Of a DNA stretch of 64,000 nt, positions 25,693-33,408 are shown in pieces. Source of the stretch: Streptomyces echinoruber. GTDB lineage: Bacteria > Actinomycetota > Actinomycetes > Streptomycetales > Streptomycetaceae. The DNA lies in the NCBI RefSeq assembly GCF_014651135.1, contig NZ_BMWH01000022.1, positions 1-64,000 on the forward strand, read 5' to 3'. Position numbers and translations under genes: made by a program. The notes below the pieces were generated by a model. That model ran no database searches, was not told where the DNA came from, and worked only from the letters and a program-made list of their open reading frames with translations. How positions within the stretch are numbered: position 1 is the first letter of the stretch; every line of letters begins with the position of its first letter.

Positions 25693-26763
25693 TTGACCGA
25701 CCAGAGCACCGCGCCCGCCGCCGACCGGGCCGCCCGCGACCTGCACGCCTTCATAGCCGCCCTGCCCAAGGCCGAACTGCACGTGCACCACGTCGGTTCC
25801 GCCTCCCCGCGCATCGTCGCCGAACTGGCCGCCCGGCACCCCGACTCGAAGGTGCCCACCGATCCCGAGGCCCTGGCCGACTACTTCACTTTCACCGACT
25901 TCGCCCACTTCATCGAGGTCTACCTGTCCGTCGTCGACCTGATCCGCACCCCGGAGGACGTACGGCTGCTGACCTACGAGGTGGCTCGTGAGCTGGCCCG
26001 GCAGCAGGTGCGCTACGCCGAGCTGACCGTCACGCCGTACTCCTCCACCCGGCGCGGCATCGACGCGCGCGCCTTCATGGACGCCATCGAGGACGCCCGC
26101 AAGGCGGCCGAGGCGGACTTCGGGACGATCCTGCGCTGGTGCTTCGACATCCCCGGCGAGGCGGGCCTCGAAGCGGCCGAGGAGACCGTCCGGCTCGCCA
26201 CCGACGACCGGCTGCGCCCCGAGGGACTGGTCTCCTTCGGGCTGGGCGGGCCGGAGATCGGCGTGCCGCGGCCGCAGTTCAAGCCGTACTTCGACCGCGC
26301 GATCGCCGCCGGGCTGCGCTCCGTGCCGCACGCCGGCGAGACCACCGGCCCGCAGACGGTGTGGGACGCGCTGACCCACCTGCGCGCCGAGCGCATCGGC
26401 CACGGCACCAGCTCCGCCCAGGACCCGAAGCTGCTCGCCCACCTCGCCGAGCACCGCATCCCGCTGGAGGTGTGCCCCACCTCCAACATCGCCACCCGCG
26501 CCGTCCGCACCCTCGACGAGCACCCGATCAAGGAGTTCGCCGCCGCCGGGGTCCTGGTCACCGTCAACTCCGACGACCCGCCGATGTTCGGCACCGACCT
26601 CAACAACGAGTACGCCGTCGCCGCCCGCCTCCTCGACCTGGACGAGCGGGGTGTGGCCGAGCTGGCGAAGAACGCGGTGGAGGCGTCCTTCCTGGACGCG
26701 GCCGGCAAGGCGCGGCTGGCGGAGGAGATCGACACGTACACCGCCCGGTGGCTCGCCGCCTGA
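25693..26763 (+). CDS. Adenosine deaminase family hydrolase
   Basis: A 356-residue TIM-barrel amidohydrolase. Metal-binding and catalytic segments are ELHVHHVGSAS, HAGETTGP, ERIGHGTSS and VTVNSDDPPMFG. The family usually deaminates adenosine, adenine or 6-aminodeoxyfutalosine. The first motif here is HVHHVGS instead of the common HLHL(E/D)GS, so adenosine itself may not be the substrate. The TTG at 25693 has a near-ideal GGGGAGGAA in front and gives MTDQSTAPA; an ATG at 25618 would add 25 unlike residues. It is followed by GDPD, with repeats between the two. Confidence 0.8.
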   Translation: MTDQSTAPAADRAARDLHAFIAALPKAELHVHHVGSASPRIVAELAARHPDSKVPTDPEALADYFTFTDFAHFIEVYLSVVDLIRTPEDVRLLTYEVARELARQQVRYAELTVTPYSSTRRGIDARAFMDAIEDARKAAEADFGTILRWCFDIPGEAGLEAAEETVRLATDDRLRPEGLVSFGLGGPEIGVPRPQFKPYFDRAIAAGLRSVPHAGETTGPQTVWDALTHLRAERIGHGTSSAQDPKLLAHLAEHRIPLEVCPTSNIATRAVRTLDEHPIKEFAAAGVLVTVNSDDPPMFGTDLNNEYAVAARLLDLDERGVAELAKNAVEASFLDAAGKARLAEEIDTYTARWLAA

Positions 26764-26803
26764 TCCGGACGGCCGGCCCCGGGCCCTGGGCTCCGTTCCC
26801 CGG

Positions 26804-26873
26804 GCCCGGGAACCCTGTACCCCGGGCCCAGGCCCGGCTCGGGCCCAGGCCCGGTTCGGGCCCAGGCCCCGAC
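26804..26873. repeat. Palindrome plus 17-bp repeat, three copies
   Basis: A GTTCCC...GGGAAC palindrome at 26804-26822 is followed by three copies of CGGGCCCAGGCCCGGYT at 26823, 26840 and 26857. They sit between the deaminase stop and the GDPD start and may serve as a terminator. Confidence 0.8.
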
Positions 26874-26891
26874 CCCGGCCACAATGGGCCC

Positions 26892-27590
26892 ATGCAGACC
26901 GTCACCGCCGTGGCCCACCGCGGCGATCCCTACCGCGCCCGTGAGAACACCCTCGCCTCGCTGCGCTCCGCCCTCGCGCGGGGCGCCGACGCGGTCGAGA
27001 TCGACGTACGGCTCACCCGCGACGGCGTGCCCGTGCTGCTGCACGACGCGACGCTGAAGCGGCTGTGGGAGGTGGACCGGCCGCTGTCCGCGCTCTCGGC
27101 GGACGAGGTGCGGGGCCTGACCGCGGGCGGCGTGCCCACCCTGGAGGAGGCGCTGCGGGCCACCGACGGCCACCGCGTGATGATCGACCTGCCCGGCGCC
27201 CCCGGCGTGCGCGCCGTGCACCGGGTCGTGGACGCCGTGCGCGCCTGCGGTGCGCGGGACCGCGTCTACTACACCGCCGGCGCCCCCGCCATGCTCGCGG
27301 TCCGCGCCGCCGACGCGTCCGCCGAGATCGCCCTCACCTGGACCACGCTCGCCCCGCCCCGCCCGGCCCTCCTCGACGCCGTCCGCCCCCGCTGGCTCAA
27401 CTACCGTTTCCCCCTCGTCGACCGCGCCCTCGCCGAGCGCGTTCGCCGCGACGGCTACCTTCTGTCCTGCTGGACCCCCGACACCCGCCGCTCCCTGCGC
27501 CGCCTCCTCGCCCTCGGCGTCGACTCGATCACCACCAACCGCGTCGACGTGCTGCACGCGCTGCGGGCGGACGAAAGCCGGCTCCCGTAG
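26892..27590 (+). CDS. Glycerophosphodiester phosphodiesterase
   Basis: A 232-residue single-domain GDPD. The N-terminal motif VAHRGDPYRARENTLASLRS, the metal ligands in VEIDVRLTRDG and the histidine in VLLHDATL are all present. The C-terminal WTPDTRRSLRRLLALGVDSI-TTN segment is canonical. It hydrolyses glycerophosphodiesters to sn-glycerol 3-phosphate and an alcohol. No signal peptide is seen, so it is probably cytosolic. The ATG at 26892 (MQTVTAVAHRG) follows a 17-bp repeat array with no clear Shine-Dalgarno. Confidence 0.9.
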   Translation: MQTVTAVAHRGDPYRARENTLASLRSALARGADAVEIDVRLTRDGVPVLLHDATLKRLWEVDRPLSALSADEVRGLTAGGVPTLEEALRATDGHRVMIDLPGAPGVRAVHRVVDAVRACGARDRVYYTAGAPAMLAVRAADASAEIALTWTTLAPPRPALLDAVRPRWLNYRFPLVDRALAERVRRDGYLLSCWTPDTRRSLRRLLALGVDSITTNRVDVLHALRADESRLP

Positions 27591-27631
27591 GGGTGATCCC
27601 CCACAACTTCCTTCCCCATCAAGGGGGTTGA

Positions 27632-27702
27632 TCCGGGGACGCGCCGGGGCCGATGCCCTCCTCACCGACGATCCGCGGCGGCTGCGCGGCACCGGACGAT
27701 GA
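27632..27702 (+). pseudogene. Possible second GDPD C-terminal fragment
   Basis: One frame reads RGRAGADALLTDDPRRLRGT and then a stop. This resembles the last residues of a glycerophosphodiesterase (GxDGLxTDxPxxL). It lies just after the intact GDPD gene, in a different frame, and may be a vestige of a duplicate. It is very short, so chance is possible. Confidence 0.25.
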
Positions 27703-27736
27703 TCGGCGTCACCTCAACCACCACAGGAGGCAGCCG

Positions 27737-28873
27737 ATGCGCCGCCGTACCGCCGTCCTCGCGTCCGCCCTCGTCCTCGCCCTCACCGCCGGGCCGGCGG
27801 TCGCGGCCCCCGCCCTCGCCGCCGCGCCGGCGCCCGGCACCGCGCGGGGCCCGGCCGCCGGGCCGGACACCGACGCCCTCCGAGCGGCCCTCGCCGGACT
27901 GCCCGACCACGACGCGACCGCGGCGCTGCTGCGGGTGGGCGGCGAGGGAAGCTGGCGCGGCACGGCGGGCGTGCGGGACCTGCGCACCGGGGCGCCGGCG
28001 CTCGCGCACGCCCGCTTCCGCGCCGGTTCGGTGACCAAGGTGGTCACCGCGGCGATCGTGCTGCAACTGGCCGCGGAGCGGCGGATCGACCTCGACGGCA
28101 CCGTGCAGCACTACCTGCCGGGCCTGTTCACCGACGCCTTCCGGCCCGTCACCGTACGGCAGTTGCTGAACTACACCAGCGGCCTGCAGCCCGGCGCCTC
28201 GCTGGGCGAGACGGTCGAGGAGGGCTACGCGCACCGCTTCGAGACGCTGACGCCGCGTCAGGTGGTGGCCGCGTCGGTGGCCAAGGGCCCGGCGTACGAC
28301 CCCGGGACGCGGCAGACGTACGCCAACATCCACTACACCGTGCTCGGCCTGCTGATCGAGAAGGTCACCGGCGACTCCTACGCGCACCAGGCGCAGGTCA
28401 GGATCTTCCGTCCGCTCGGTATGCGGGACACGTCCTTCCCACGCGGCGCCGACCCGCGCATCCACGGCCCGCACAACCGCGGTTACGACTGGATCGACGG
28501 CAGGCTCGTCGACGTCACCGACTGGAACATGTCCGACCGGTGGGCGGCCGGCGACATGATCTCCACCACCGCCGACCTGGAACGGCTCCTGCTCGCCCTG
28601 TTCCGCGGCCGCGTCGTGCCCGAGCCGCAACTGCGGGAGATGTTCACCGTCCCGGACGTGCCCGGGGCCAGGTACGGCGCGGCCCTGGAGCGCATCGAGC
28701 TCAACGGCCGGGTGATCTGGGCCAAGACGGGCTCCCGCCCCGGCTACGCCACCGTCTTCGCCGCGACCCGGGACCTGTCCCGCACCCTCGTCTACTCCGT
28801 CAACGCCACCGACGCCAAGGGCGACGGCCTCGCCGCCGCCCGGCGCTTCGCCTTCCCGGCGTTCAACCGGTGA
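27737..28873 (+). CDS. Secreted serine hydrolase, beta-lactamase/D-Ala-D-Ala carboxypeptidase (S12) family
   Basis: A 378-residue exported enzyme. The signal peptide MRRRTAVLASALVLALTAGP ends near an AxA site around residue 30. The catalytic motifs are S98-V-T-K101, Y195-A-N197 and KTG in VIWAKTGSRPGY. This triad defines family S12 (class C beta-lactamases, DD-peptidases, esterases). The ATG at 27737 has AGGAGG upstream. It is monocistronic and convergent with the next dehydrogenase gene. Cell-wall peptide or ester hydrolysis cannot be told apart from sequence. Confidence 0.85.
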   Translation: MRRRTAVLASALVLALTAGPAVAAPALAAAPAPGTARGPAAGPDTDALRAALAGLPDHDATAALLRVGGEGSWRGTAGVRDLRTGAPALAHARFRAGSVTKVVTAAIVLQLAAERRIDLDGTVQHYLPGLFTDAFRPVTVRQLLNYTSGLQPGASLGETVEEGYAHRFETLTPRQVVAASVAKGPAYDPGTRQTYANIHYTVLGLLIEKVTGDSYAHQAQVRIFRPLGMRDTSFPRGADPRIHGPHNRGYDWIDGRLVDVTDWNMSDRWAAGDMISTTADLERLLLALFRGRVVPEPQLREMFTVPDVPGARYGAALERIELNGRVIWAKTGSRPGYATVFAATRDLSRTLVYSVNATDAKGDGLAAARRFAFPAFNR

Positions 28874-28910
28874 AAGGGCCGGCCGCGGCGGGGCGGCGGC
28901 CGTCCGGGAC

Positions 28911-28939
28911 GGCCGCCGGGGCGGGCAGCCCCGGCGGCC
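28911..28939. terminator. Bidirectional terminator between convergent genes
   Basis: A 12-bp perfect stem (GGCCGCCGGGGC with GCCCCGGCGGCC) has a 5-nt loop. An overlapping 9-bp hairpin at 28895-28917 is an alternative fold. Confidence 0.7.
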
Positions 28940-28951
28940 GGCGCGCGGACG

Positions 28952-30391
28952 TCAGCCGTTGAGCGACGTCATCACGTGCTTCACCCGCGTGTAGTCCTCG
29001 AAGCCGTACCCCGACAGGTCCTTGCCGTAGCCGGACTTCTTGAAGCCGCCGTGCGGCATCTCGGCGACCAGCGGGATGTGGGTGTTGATCCACACGCAGC
29101 CGAAGTCGAGCTTCTTGGACATGCGCATGGCGCGGGCGTGGTCGCGGGTCCACACGGAGGAGGCGAGGGCGTACTCGACGCCGTTGGCGTACTCCACGGC
29201 CTGGTCCTCGTCCGAGAAGGACTGGACGGTGATGACCGGGCCGAAGACCTCCTTCTGGATGATCTCGTCGTCCTGCCTGACGCCGGAGACGACGGTCGGC
29301 GCGTAGAAGTAGCCCTTGTCGCCGACGCGCTTGCCGCCGGTCTCCACGCGCGCGTGCGCGGGCAGGCGGTTGATGAAGCCCTCGACCTGGGCGAGCTGGT
29401 TGGGGTTGTTCAGCGGGCCGAAGAGGACCTCCTCGTCGTCCGGCATGCCGGTCTTGATGTTCGCGGCGGCCTTGGTGAGCTCGGCGACGAACTCGTCGTG
29501 GATCGACTCGTGGACCAGGACGCGGCAGGCGGCCGTGCAGTCCTGCCCGGCGTTGAAGAAGCCCGCCACGGAGATGTCCTCCACGGCCTTGGCGATGTCG
29601 ACGTCCTCGAAGACGACGACCGGGGCCTTGCCGCCGAGCTCCAGGTGGACGCGCTTGAGGTCCTTGGACGCGGACTCGGCGACCTGCATGCCGGCCCGCA
29701 CGGAGCCGGTGATGGAGGCCATGGCGGGGACGGGGTGCTCGACCATCATGCGGCCGGTCTCGCGGTCGCCGCAGATGACGTTGAAGACGCCCTTGGGCAG
29801 GATCGAGCCGAGGATGTCGGCGATCAGGACGGTGGAGGCCGGCGTGGTGTCCGACGGCTTCAGCACGACCGTGTTGCCGGCCGCGATCGCCGGGGCGAAT
29901 TTCCACACGGCCATCATCATCGGGTAGTTCCACGGCGCGACCTGGGCGCAGACGCCGACCGGCTCGCGCCGGATCATCGACGTCATTCCCTCCATGTACT
30001 CGCCGGCCGAGCGGCCCTCCAGCATCCGCGCCGCGCCCGCGAAGAAGCGGATCTGGTCGATCATCGGCGGGATCTCCTCGTCACGGGTGAGCCCGATCGG
30101 CTTGCCCGTGTTCTCCACCTCGGCCGCGATGAGCTCCTCGGCGCGCTCCTCGAACGCGTCCGCGATCTTCAGCAGGGCCTTCTGCCGCTCGGCGGGGGTG
30201 GTGTCGCGCCAGCCGGGGAAGGCCCGGGCGGCGGCCTCCATGGCGGCGTCCACGTCCGCCTGGCCGGACAGCGGGGCGGTGGCGTAGGCCTCGCCCGTCG
30301 CGGGGTTGACCACCTCGGTGGTCCGTCCGTCGGCGGCGTCCCGGAACTCACCGTCGATGTAGTTGCGCAGACGACGCAGCTCGGTGCTCAC
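28952..30391 (-). CDS. Gamma-aminobutyraldehyde dehydrogenase-type aldehyde dehydrogenase
   Basis: A 479-residue aldehyde dehydrogenase. The general base is E251 in LELGGKAP and the nucleophile C285 in NAGQDCTAACR; APWNYPMM and GNTVVLKPSDTTP are cofactor segments. It is closely similar in pattern to the dehydrogenase at 22183-23727 and fits oxidation of 4-aminobutanal to GABA. The GTG at 30391 has GGAGGG upstream. It is divergent from the Lrp regulator and class III aminotransferase, which would supply its aldehyde. Two palindromic candidate operators lie in the 180-bp divergent promoter. Confidence 0.88.
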   Translation of the reverse strand: MSTELRRLRNYIDGEFRDAADGRTTEVVNPATGEAYATAPLSGQADVDAAMEAAARAFPGWRDTTPAERQKALLKIADAFEERAEELIAAEVENTGKPIGLTRDEEIPPMIDQIRFFAGAARMLEGRSAGEYMEGMTSMIRREPVGVCAQVAPWNYPMMMAVWKFAPAIAAGNTVVLKPSDTTPASTVLIADILGSILPKGVFNVICGDRETGRMMVEHPVPAMASITGSVRAGMQVAESASKDLKRVHLELGGKAPVVVFEDVDIAKAVEDISVAGFFNAGQDCTAACRVLVHESIHDEFVAELTKAAANIKTGMPDDEEVLFGPLNNPNQLAQVEGFINRLPAHARVETGGKRVGDKGYFYAPTVVSGVRQDDEIIQKEVFGPVITVQSFSDEDQAVEYANGVEYALASSVWTRDHARAMRMSKKLDFGCVWINTHIPLVAEMPHGGFKKSGYGKDLSGYGFEDYTRVKHVMTSLNG

Positions 30392-30409
30392 TGCCGGCCC
30401 TCCAAGTTC

Positions 30410-30433
30410 GGGTGTCCAATCGCTGGGACACCC
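30410..30433. promoter_or_regulatory. Palindrome near the start of the aminobutyraldehyde dehydrogenase
   Basis: GGGTGTCC and GGACACCC are perfectly inverted with an 8-bp spacer, 19-42 bp upstream of the GTG start. Its position in the likely 5' end fits a repressor site. Confidence 0.55.
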
Positions 30434-30486
30434 ACATTAGTCCGCGCCTCCACGTTTTCAACAGGCCCGACCCGAGCCGATCTACG

Positions 30487-30522
30487 GAATCCGCAAGTAT
30501 CAGGTTCATAAACAACGGATTT
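30487..30522. promoter_or_regulatory. Candidate polyamine-regulon operator, site B
   Basis: GAATCCGCAA and CAACGGATTT stand 16 bp apart, the same arms and spacing as site A at 23821-23856. It is centred 113 bp upstream of the dehydrogenase start and 67 bp upstream of the Lrp start. Confidence 0.6.
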
Positions 30523-30571
30523 CATCGATCAAGCCTTGCGAAACTGCCGAGACGTCGTGCACAGTGGGGGC

Positions 30572-31093
30572 GTGGCCAGTCGAAGCGCAGATCAGCGGGA
30601 CGTCCGCGAGTCCCGCCGGGACCCCCGCGAGTCCAGGAACGGCAACCCCCCTCTGGACGCCGTCTCCCTCGCCATCATCGAGCAGTTGCAGGAGGACGGC
30701 CGCCGGCCGTACGCCGCCATCGGCAAGGCCGTCGGCCTGTCCGAGGCGGCCGTGCGCCAGCGCGTGCAGAAGCTGCTCGACCAGGGCGTGATGCAGATCG
30801 TCGCCGTCACCGACCCGCTCACCGTGGGCTTCCGGCGGCAGGCGATGGTCGGCATCACCGTGGAGGGCGACGCGGAGGAGGTCGCCGACGCGCTCACCGA
30901 CATGCCGGAAGTCGAGTACGTGGTGATGACCGCCGGCTCCTTCGACGTCCTCGCCGAGATCGTCTGCGAGGACGACGACCACCTGCTGGAGGTCATCAAC
31001 AAACGCATCCGGGCGCTGCCCTCGGTGCGCTCCACCGAGAGCTTCGTCTATCTGAAGCTCAAGAAGCAGACCTACATGTGGGGAACCCGATAA
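30572..31093 (+). CDS. Lrp/AsnC-family transcriptional regulator
   Basis: A 173-residue regulator. After a charged N-terminal tail (about 35 residues), a helix-turn-helix (AIIEQLQEDGRRPYAAIGKA, LSEAAVRQRVQKLLDQG) is followed by the RAM ligand-binding domain (VGITVEGDAEEVADALTDMP, VVMTAGSFDVLAEIVCED). The GTG at 30572 is chosen because the RBS-like GTGGGGGC precedes it; an earlier in-frame ATG lacks one. It lies 2 bp before the aminotransferase start and is divergent from the dehydrogenase, so it is the obvious candidate to control both, and perhaps the potDABC operon through the shared motif. Confidence 0.88.
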   Translation: MASRSADQRDVRESRRDPRESRNGNPPLDAVSLAIIEQLQEDGRRPYAAIGKAVGLSEAAVRQRVQKLLDQGVMQIVAVTDPLTVGFRRQAMVGITVEGDAEEVADALTDMPEVEYVVMTAGSFDVLAEIVCEDDDHLLEVINKRIRALPSVRSTESFVYLKLKKQTYMWGTR

Positions 31094-31095
31094 CC

Positions 31096-32460
31096 GTGAG
31101 TAGCAAGGACCTCAGCCGATCCGCGTACGACCACCTGTGGATGCACTTCACCCGCATGTCCTCGTACGAGAACGCGCCCGTCCCGACCATCGTCCGTGGT
31201 GAGGGCACCTACATCTACGACGACAAGGGGAAGCGCTACCTGGACGGTCTCGCGGGTCTGTTCGTGGTCCAGGCCGGCCACGGCCGCACCGAGCTCGCCG
31301 AGACCGCGTTCAAGCAGGCGCAGGAACTCGCCTTCTTCCCGGTGTGGTCCTACGCCCACCCCAAGGCCGTCGAACTGGCCGAGCGGCTCGCCGACTACGC
31401 GCCCGGTGACCTGAACAAGGTCTTCTTCACCACCGGTGGCGGCGAGGCGGTCGAGACCGCCTGGAAGCTGGCCAAGCAGTACTTCAAGCTGGTCGGCAAG
31501 CCGACGAAGCACAAGGTGATATCCCGCGCGGTCGCCTACCACGGCACCCCGCAGGGCGCCCTGTCCATCACCGGCCTGCCGGGTCTGAAGGCCCCCTTCG
31601 AGCCGCTGGTGCCGGGCGCGCACAAGGTCCCGAACACCAACATCTACCGCGCGCCGGTCTTCGGCGACGACCCGGTCGCCTTCGGCCGCTGGGCCGCCGA
31701 CCAGATCGAGCAGCAGATCCTCTTCGAGGGCCCCGACACCGTCGCCGCGGTCTTCCTGGAGCCGGTGCAGAACGCCGGCGGCTGCTTCCCGCCTCCGCCC
31801 GGCTACTTCCAGCGGGTGCGCGAGATCTGCGACAAGTACGACGTGCTGCTCGTCTCCGACGAGGTCATCTGCGCCTTCGGCCGCCTGGGCACGATGTTCG
31901 CCTGCGACAAGTTCGGCTACGTCCCGGACATGATCACCTGCGCCAAGGGCATGACCTCGGGCTACTCCCCCATCGGCGCCTGCATCGTCTCCGACCGGAT
32001 CGCCGAGCCGTTCTACCGGGGCGACAACACCTTCCTGCACGGCTACACCTTCGGCGGCCACCCGGTCTCCGCCGCGGTCGCCCTGGCCAACCTCGACCTG
32101 TTCGAGCGCGAGAGCCTCAACCAGCACGTCCTGGACAACGAGGCGGCGTTCTTCGCCACCCTGCGCAAGCTGCACGACCTGCCCATCGTCGGCGACGTCC
32201 GCGGCAACGGCTTCTTCTACGGCATCGAGCTGGTCAAGGACAAGGCCACCAAGGAGACCTTCGACGAGGAGGAGACCGAGCGCGTCCTGTACGGCTTCCT
32301 GTCCAAGGCCCTCTTCGACAACGGCCTGTACTGCCGTGCCGACGACCGCGGCGACCCGGTCGTCCAGCTCGCCCCGCCGCTCGTCTCCGACCAGGCGACC
32401 TTCGACGAGATCGAGCAGATCCTGCGCGCGACGCTGACGGAGGCGTGGACGAAGCTGTGA
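31096..32460 (+). CDS. Class III aminotransferase, probably polyamine:pyruvate type
   Basis: A 454-residue PLP enzyme. The segments GGGEAVETAWKLAKQYFKL, AYHGTPQGALS, VSDEVICAFGRLG (PLP aspartate) and ITCAKGMTSGYSPIGAC with the Schiff-base lysine K284 are those of putrescine/omega-amino acid:pyruvate aminotransferases (SpuC type). It would convert putrescine to 4-aminobutanal for the divergent dehydrogenase. The GTG start at 31096 follows the Lrp stop by 2 bp. A GGGGAA sequence lies upstream. Exact amine donor is inferred from context. Confidence 0.85.
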   Translation: MSSKDLSRSAYDHLWMHFTRMSSYENAPVPTIVRGEGTYIYDDKGKRYLDGLAGLFVVQAGHGRTELAETAFKQAQELAFFPVWSYAHPKAVELAERLADYAPGDLNKVFFTTGGGEAVETAWKLAKQYFKLVGKPTKHKVISRAVAYHGTPQGALSITGLPGLKAPFEPLVPGAHKVPNTNIYRAPVFGDDPVAFGRWAADQIEQQILFEGPDTVAAVFLEPVQNAGGCFPPPPGYFQRVREICDKYDVLLVSDEVICAFGRLGTMFACDKFGYVPDMITCAKGMTSGYSPIGACIVSDRIAEPFYRGDNTFLHGYTFGGHPVSAAVALANLDLFERESLNQHVLDNEAAFFATLRKLHDLPIVGDVRGNGFFYGIELVKDKATKETFDEEETERVLYGFLSKALFDNGLYCRADDRGDPVVQLAPPLVSDQATFDEIEQILRATLTEAWTKL

Positions 32461-32467
32461 CCGCGCC

Positions 32468-32488
32468 CCGGGAGGATCATCCTCCCGG
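32468..32488 (+). terminator. Terminator after the aminotransferase
   Basis: CCGGGAGG and CCTCCCGG form an 8-bp stem with an ATCAT loop, starting 7 bp after the stop codon. Confidence 0.6.
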
Positions 32489-32499
32489 ATGGTCAACGC

Positions 32500-32546
32500 C
32501 GGCCCCGGAACCGCCCGTTCGAGTGAGAAACGGCGGCCCGGGGCCG
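32500..32546. terminator. Second, longer hairpin before the ABC gene
   Basis: CGGCCCCGG and CCGGGGCCG form the outer stem, and CCG/CGTT with AACGG/CGG an inner one. It may be a back-up terminator or part of the ABC operon leader. Confidence 0.4.
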
Positions 32547-32667
32547 CGTGCTGTCCGGCCCGCGGCGGAACGCTGCCTAGCGTGCGTGTGACCGATCGGC
32601 CCCGCCTTCGTTCCCCCGGACGGGGGAACGCACGGGAACTACGGATCCGAACTCGAGGTGTACGCCC

Positions 32668-33408
32668 ATGGAGGCCCCGCCGGACAACGACGTGCTCTGG
32701 GCACGCTCCCTGCACTTCACCCACGACGACGGCTCCCCGGGACTCGGCGGGGTCTCCCTCGGCGTGCGCGAGGGGGAGATCCTCGCCGTCGGCGGTCCGT
32801 GCGGCAGCGGCAAGACCACGCTGCTGCGCTGCCTGGCCGGGCTGCTGCGGCCGCAGCAGGGCGAGGTGTGGTTCAACAGCCTCCCCGTGCACACGATGGG
32901 CGCCTTCGCGCGCGAACGGCTGCGCCGCGAACGCTTCGGCTGGATCGATCCCGCGCCCGCGCTGGTGCCGGAACTCACCGTCTGGGAGAACACCGCGCTG
33001 CCCCTGATGCTGCGCGGCACCCCGCGCCGCCGCGCCAAGACCACCGCCCTGGAGTGGCTGGAGCGCCTCGACATCGGCGACCGCGCCCGGCACCGCCCGC
33101 ACCGGCTGCGCCGCGCCGAACAGCAGCGCGTCGCCGTCGCCCGCGCGCTCGCCTCCTCCCCCACGGTCCTCTTCGCCGACGAGCCCACCGCCTCCCTGCA
33201 CCGCGCCGACCGCGCCCACCTGCTGCGCACGCTCACCACGGCGGCCCGCTCGCACCGCATCACCGTCGTCGTCGCCACCCGCGACGCGCAGACCGCGGCT
33301 CTGGCCGACCGGACGGTGGGGCTGCTGGACGGGCGGTGCGTGAGCGCCGCGCACCTGCCCGAGGTCGCCGACCCGGAAGGCCGGGCCGCGTGCTCGCTCT
33401 CCGCCTGA
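32668..33408 (+). CDS. ABC-transporter ATPase with degenerate catalytic motifs
   Basis: A 246-residue MacB/LolD-like ATPase. Walker A GPCGSGKTT (43-51) and Walker B VLFADEP (167-173) are intact. However, the Q-loop glutamine is missing (GWIDPAPALVP has D94), the signature LSGGEQQ is replaced by LRRAEQQ (147-153), the D-loop reads ASLHRAD, and the switch histidine is arginine (R205 in VVVATRDAQ). Nucleotide binding is likely but hydrolysis may be weak. The ATG at 32668 follows a 200-bp leader with hairpins. The next gene, a membrane protein, starts inside its 3' end. Substrate and direction are unknown. Confidence 0.8.
   Translation: MEAPPDNDVLWARSLHFTHDDGSPGLGGVSLGVREGEILAVGGPCGSGKTTLLRCLAGLLRPQQGEVWFNSLPVHTMGAFARERLRRERFGWIDPAPALVPELTVWENTALPLMLRGTPRRRAKTTALEWLERLDIGDRARHRPHRLRRAEQQRVAVARALASSPTVLFADEPTASLHRADRAHLLRTLTTAARSHRITVVVATRDAQTAALADRTVGLLDGRCVSAAHLPEVADPEGRAACSLSA

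Noticed and set aside
30412..31095. Long N-terminal extension of the aminotransferase
   Set aside because: The frame is open across the Lrp gene, but the extension is Arg/Gly-rich, while GTG at 31096 gives the family start just after the Lrp stop.
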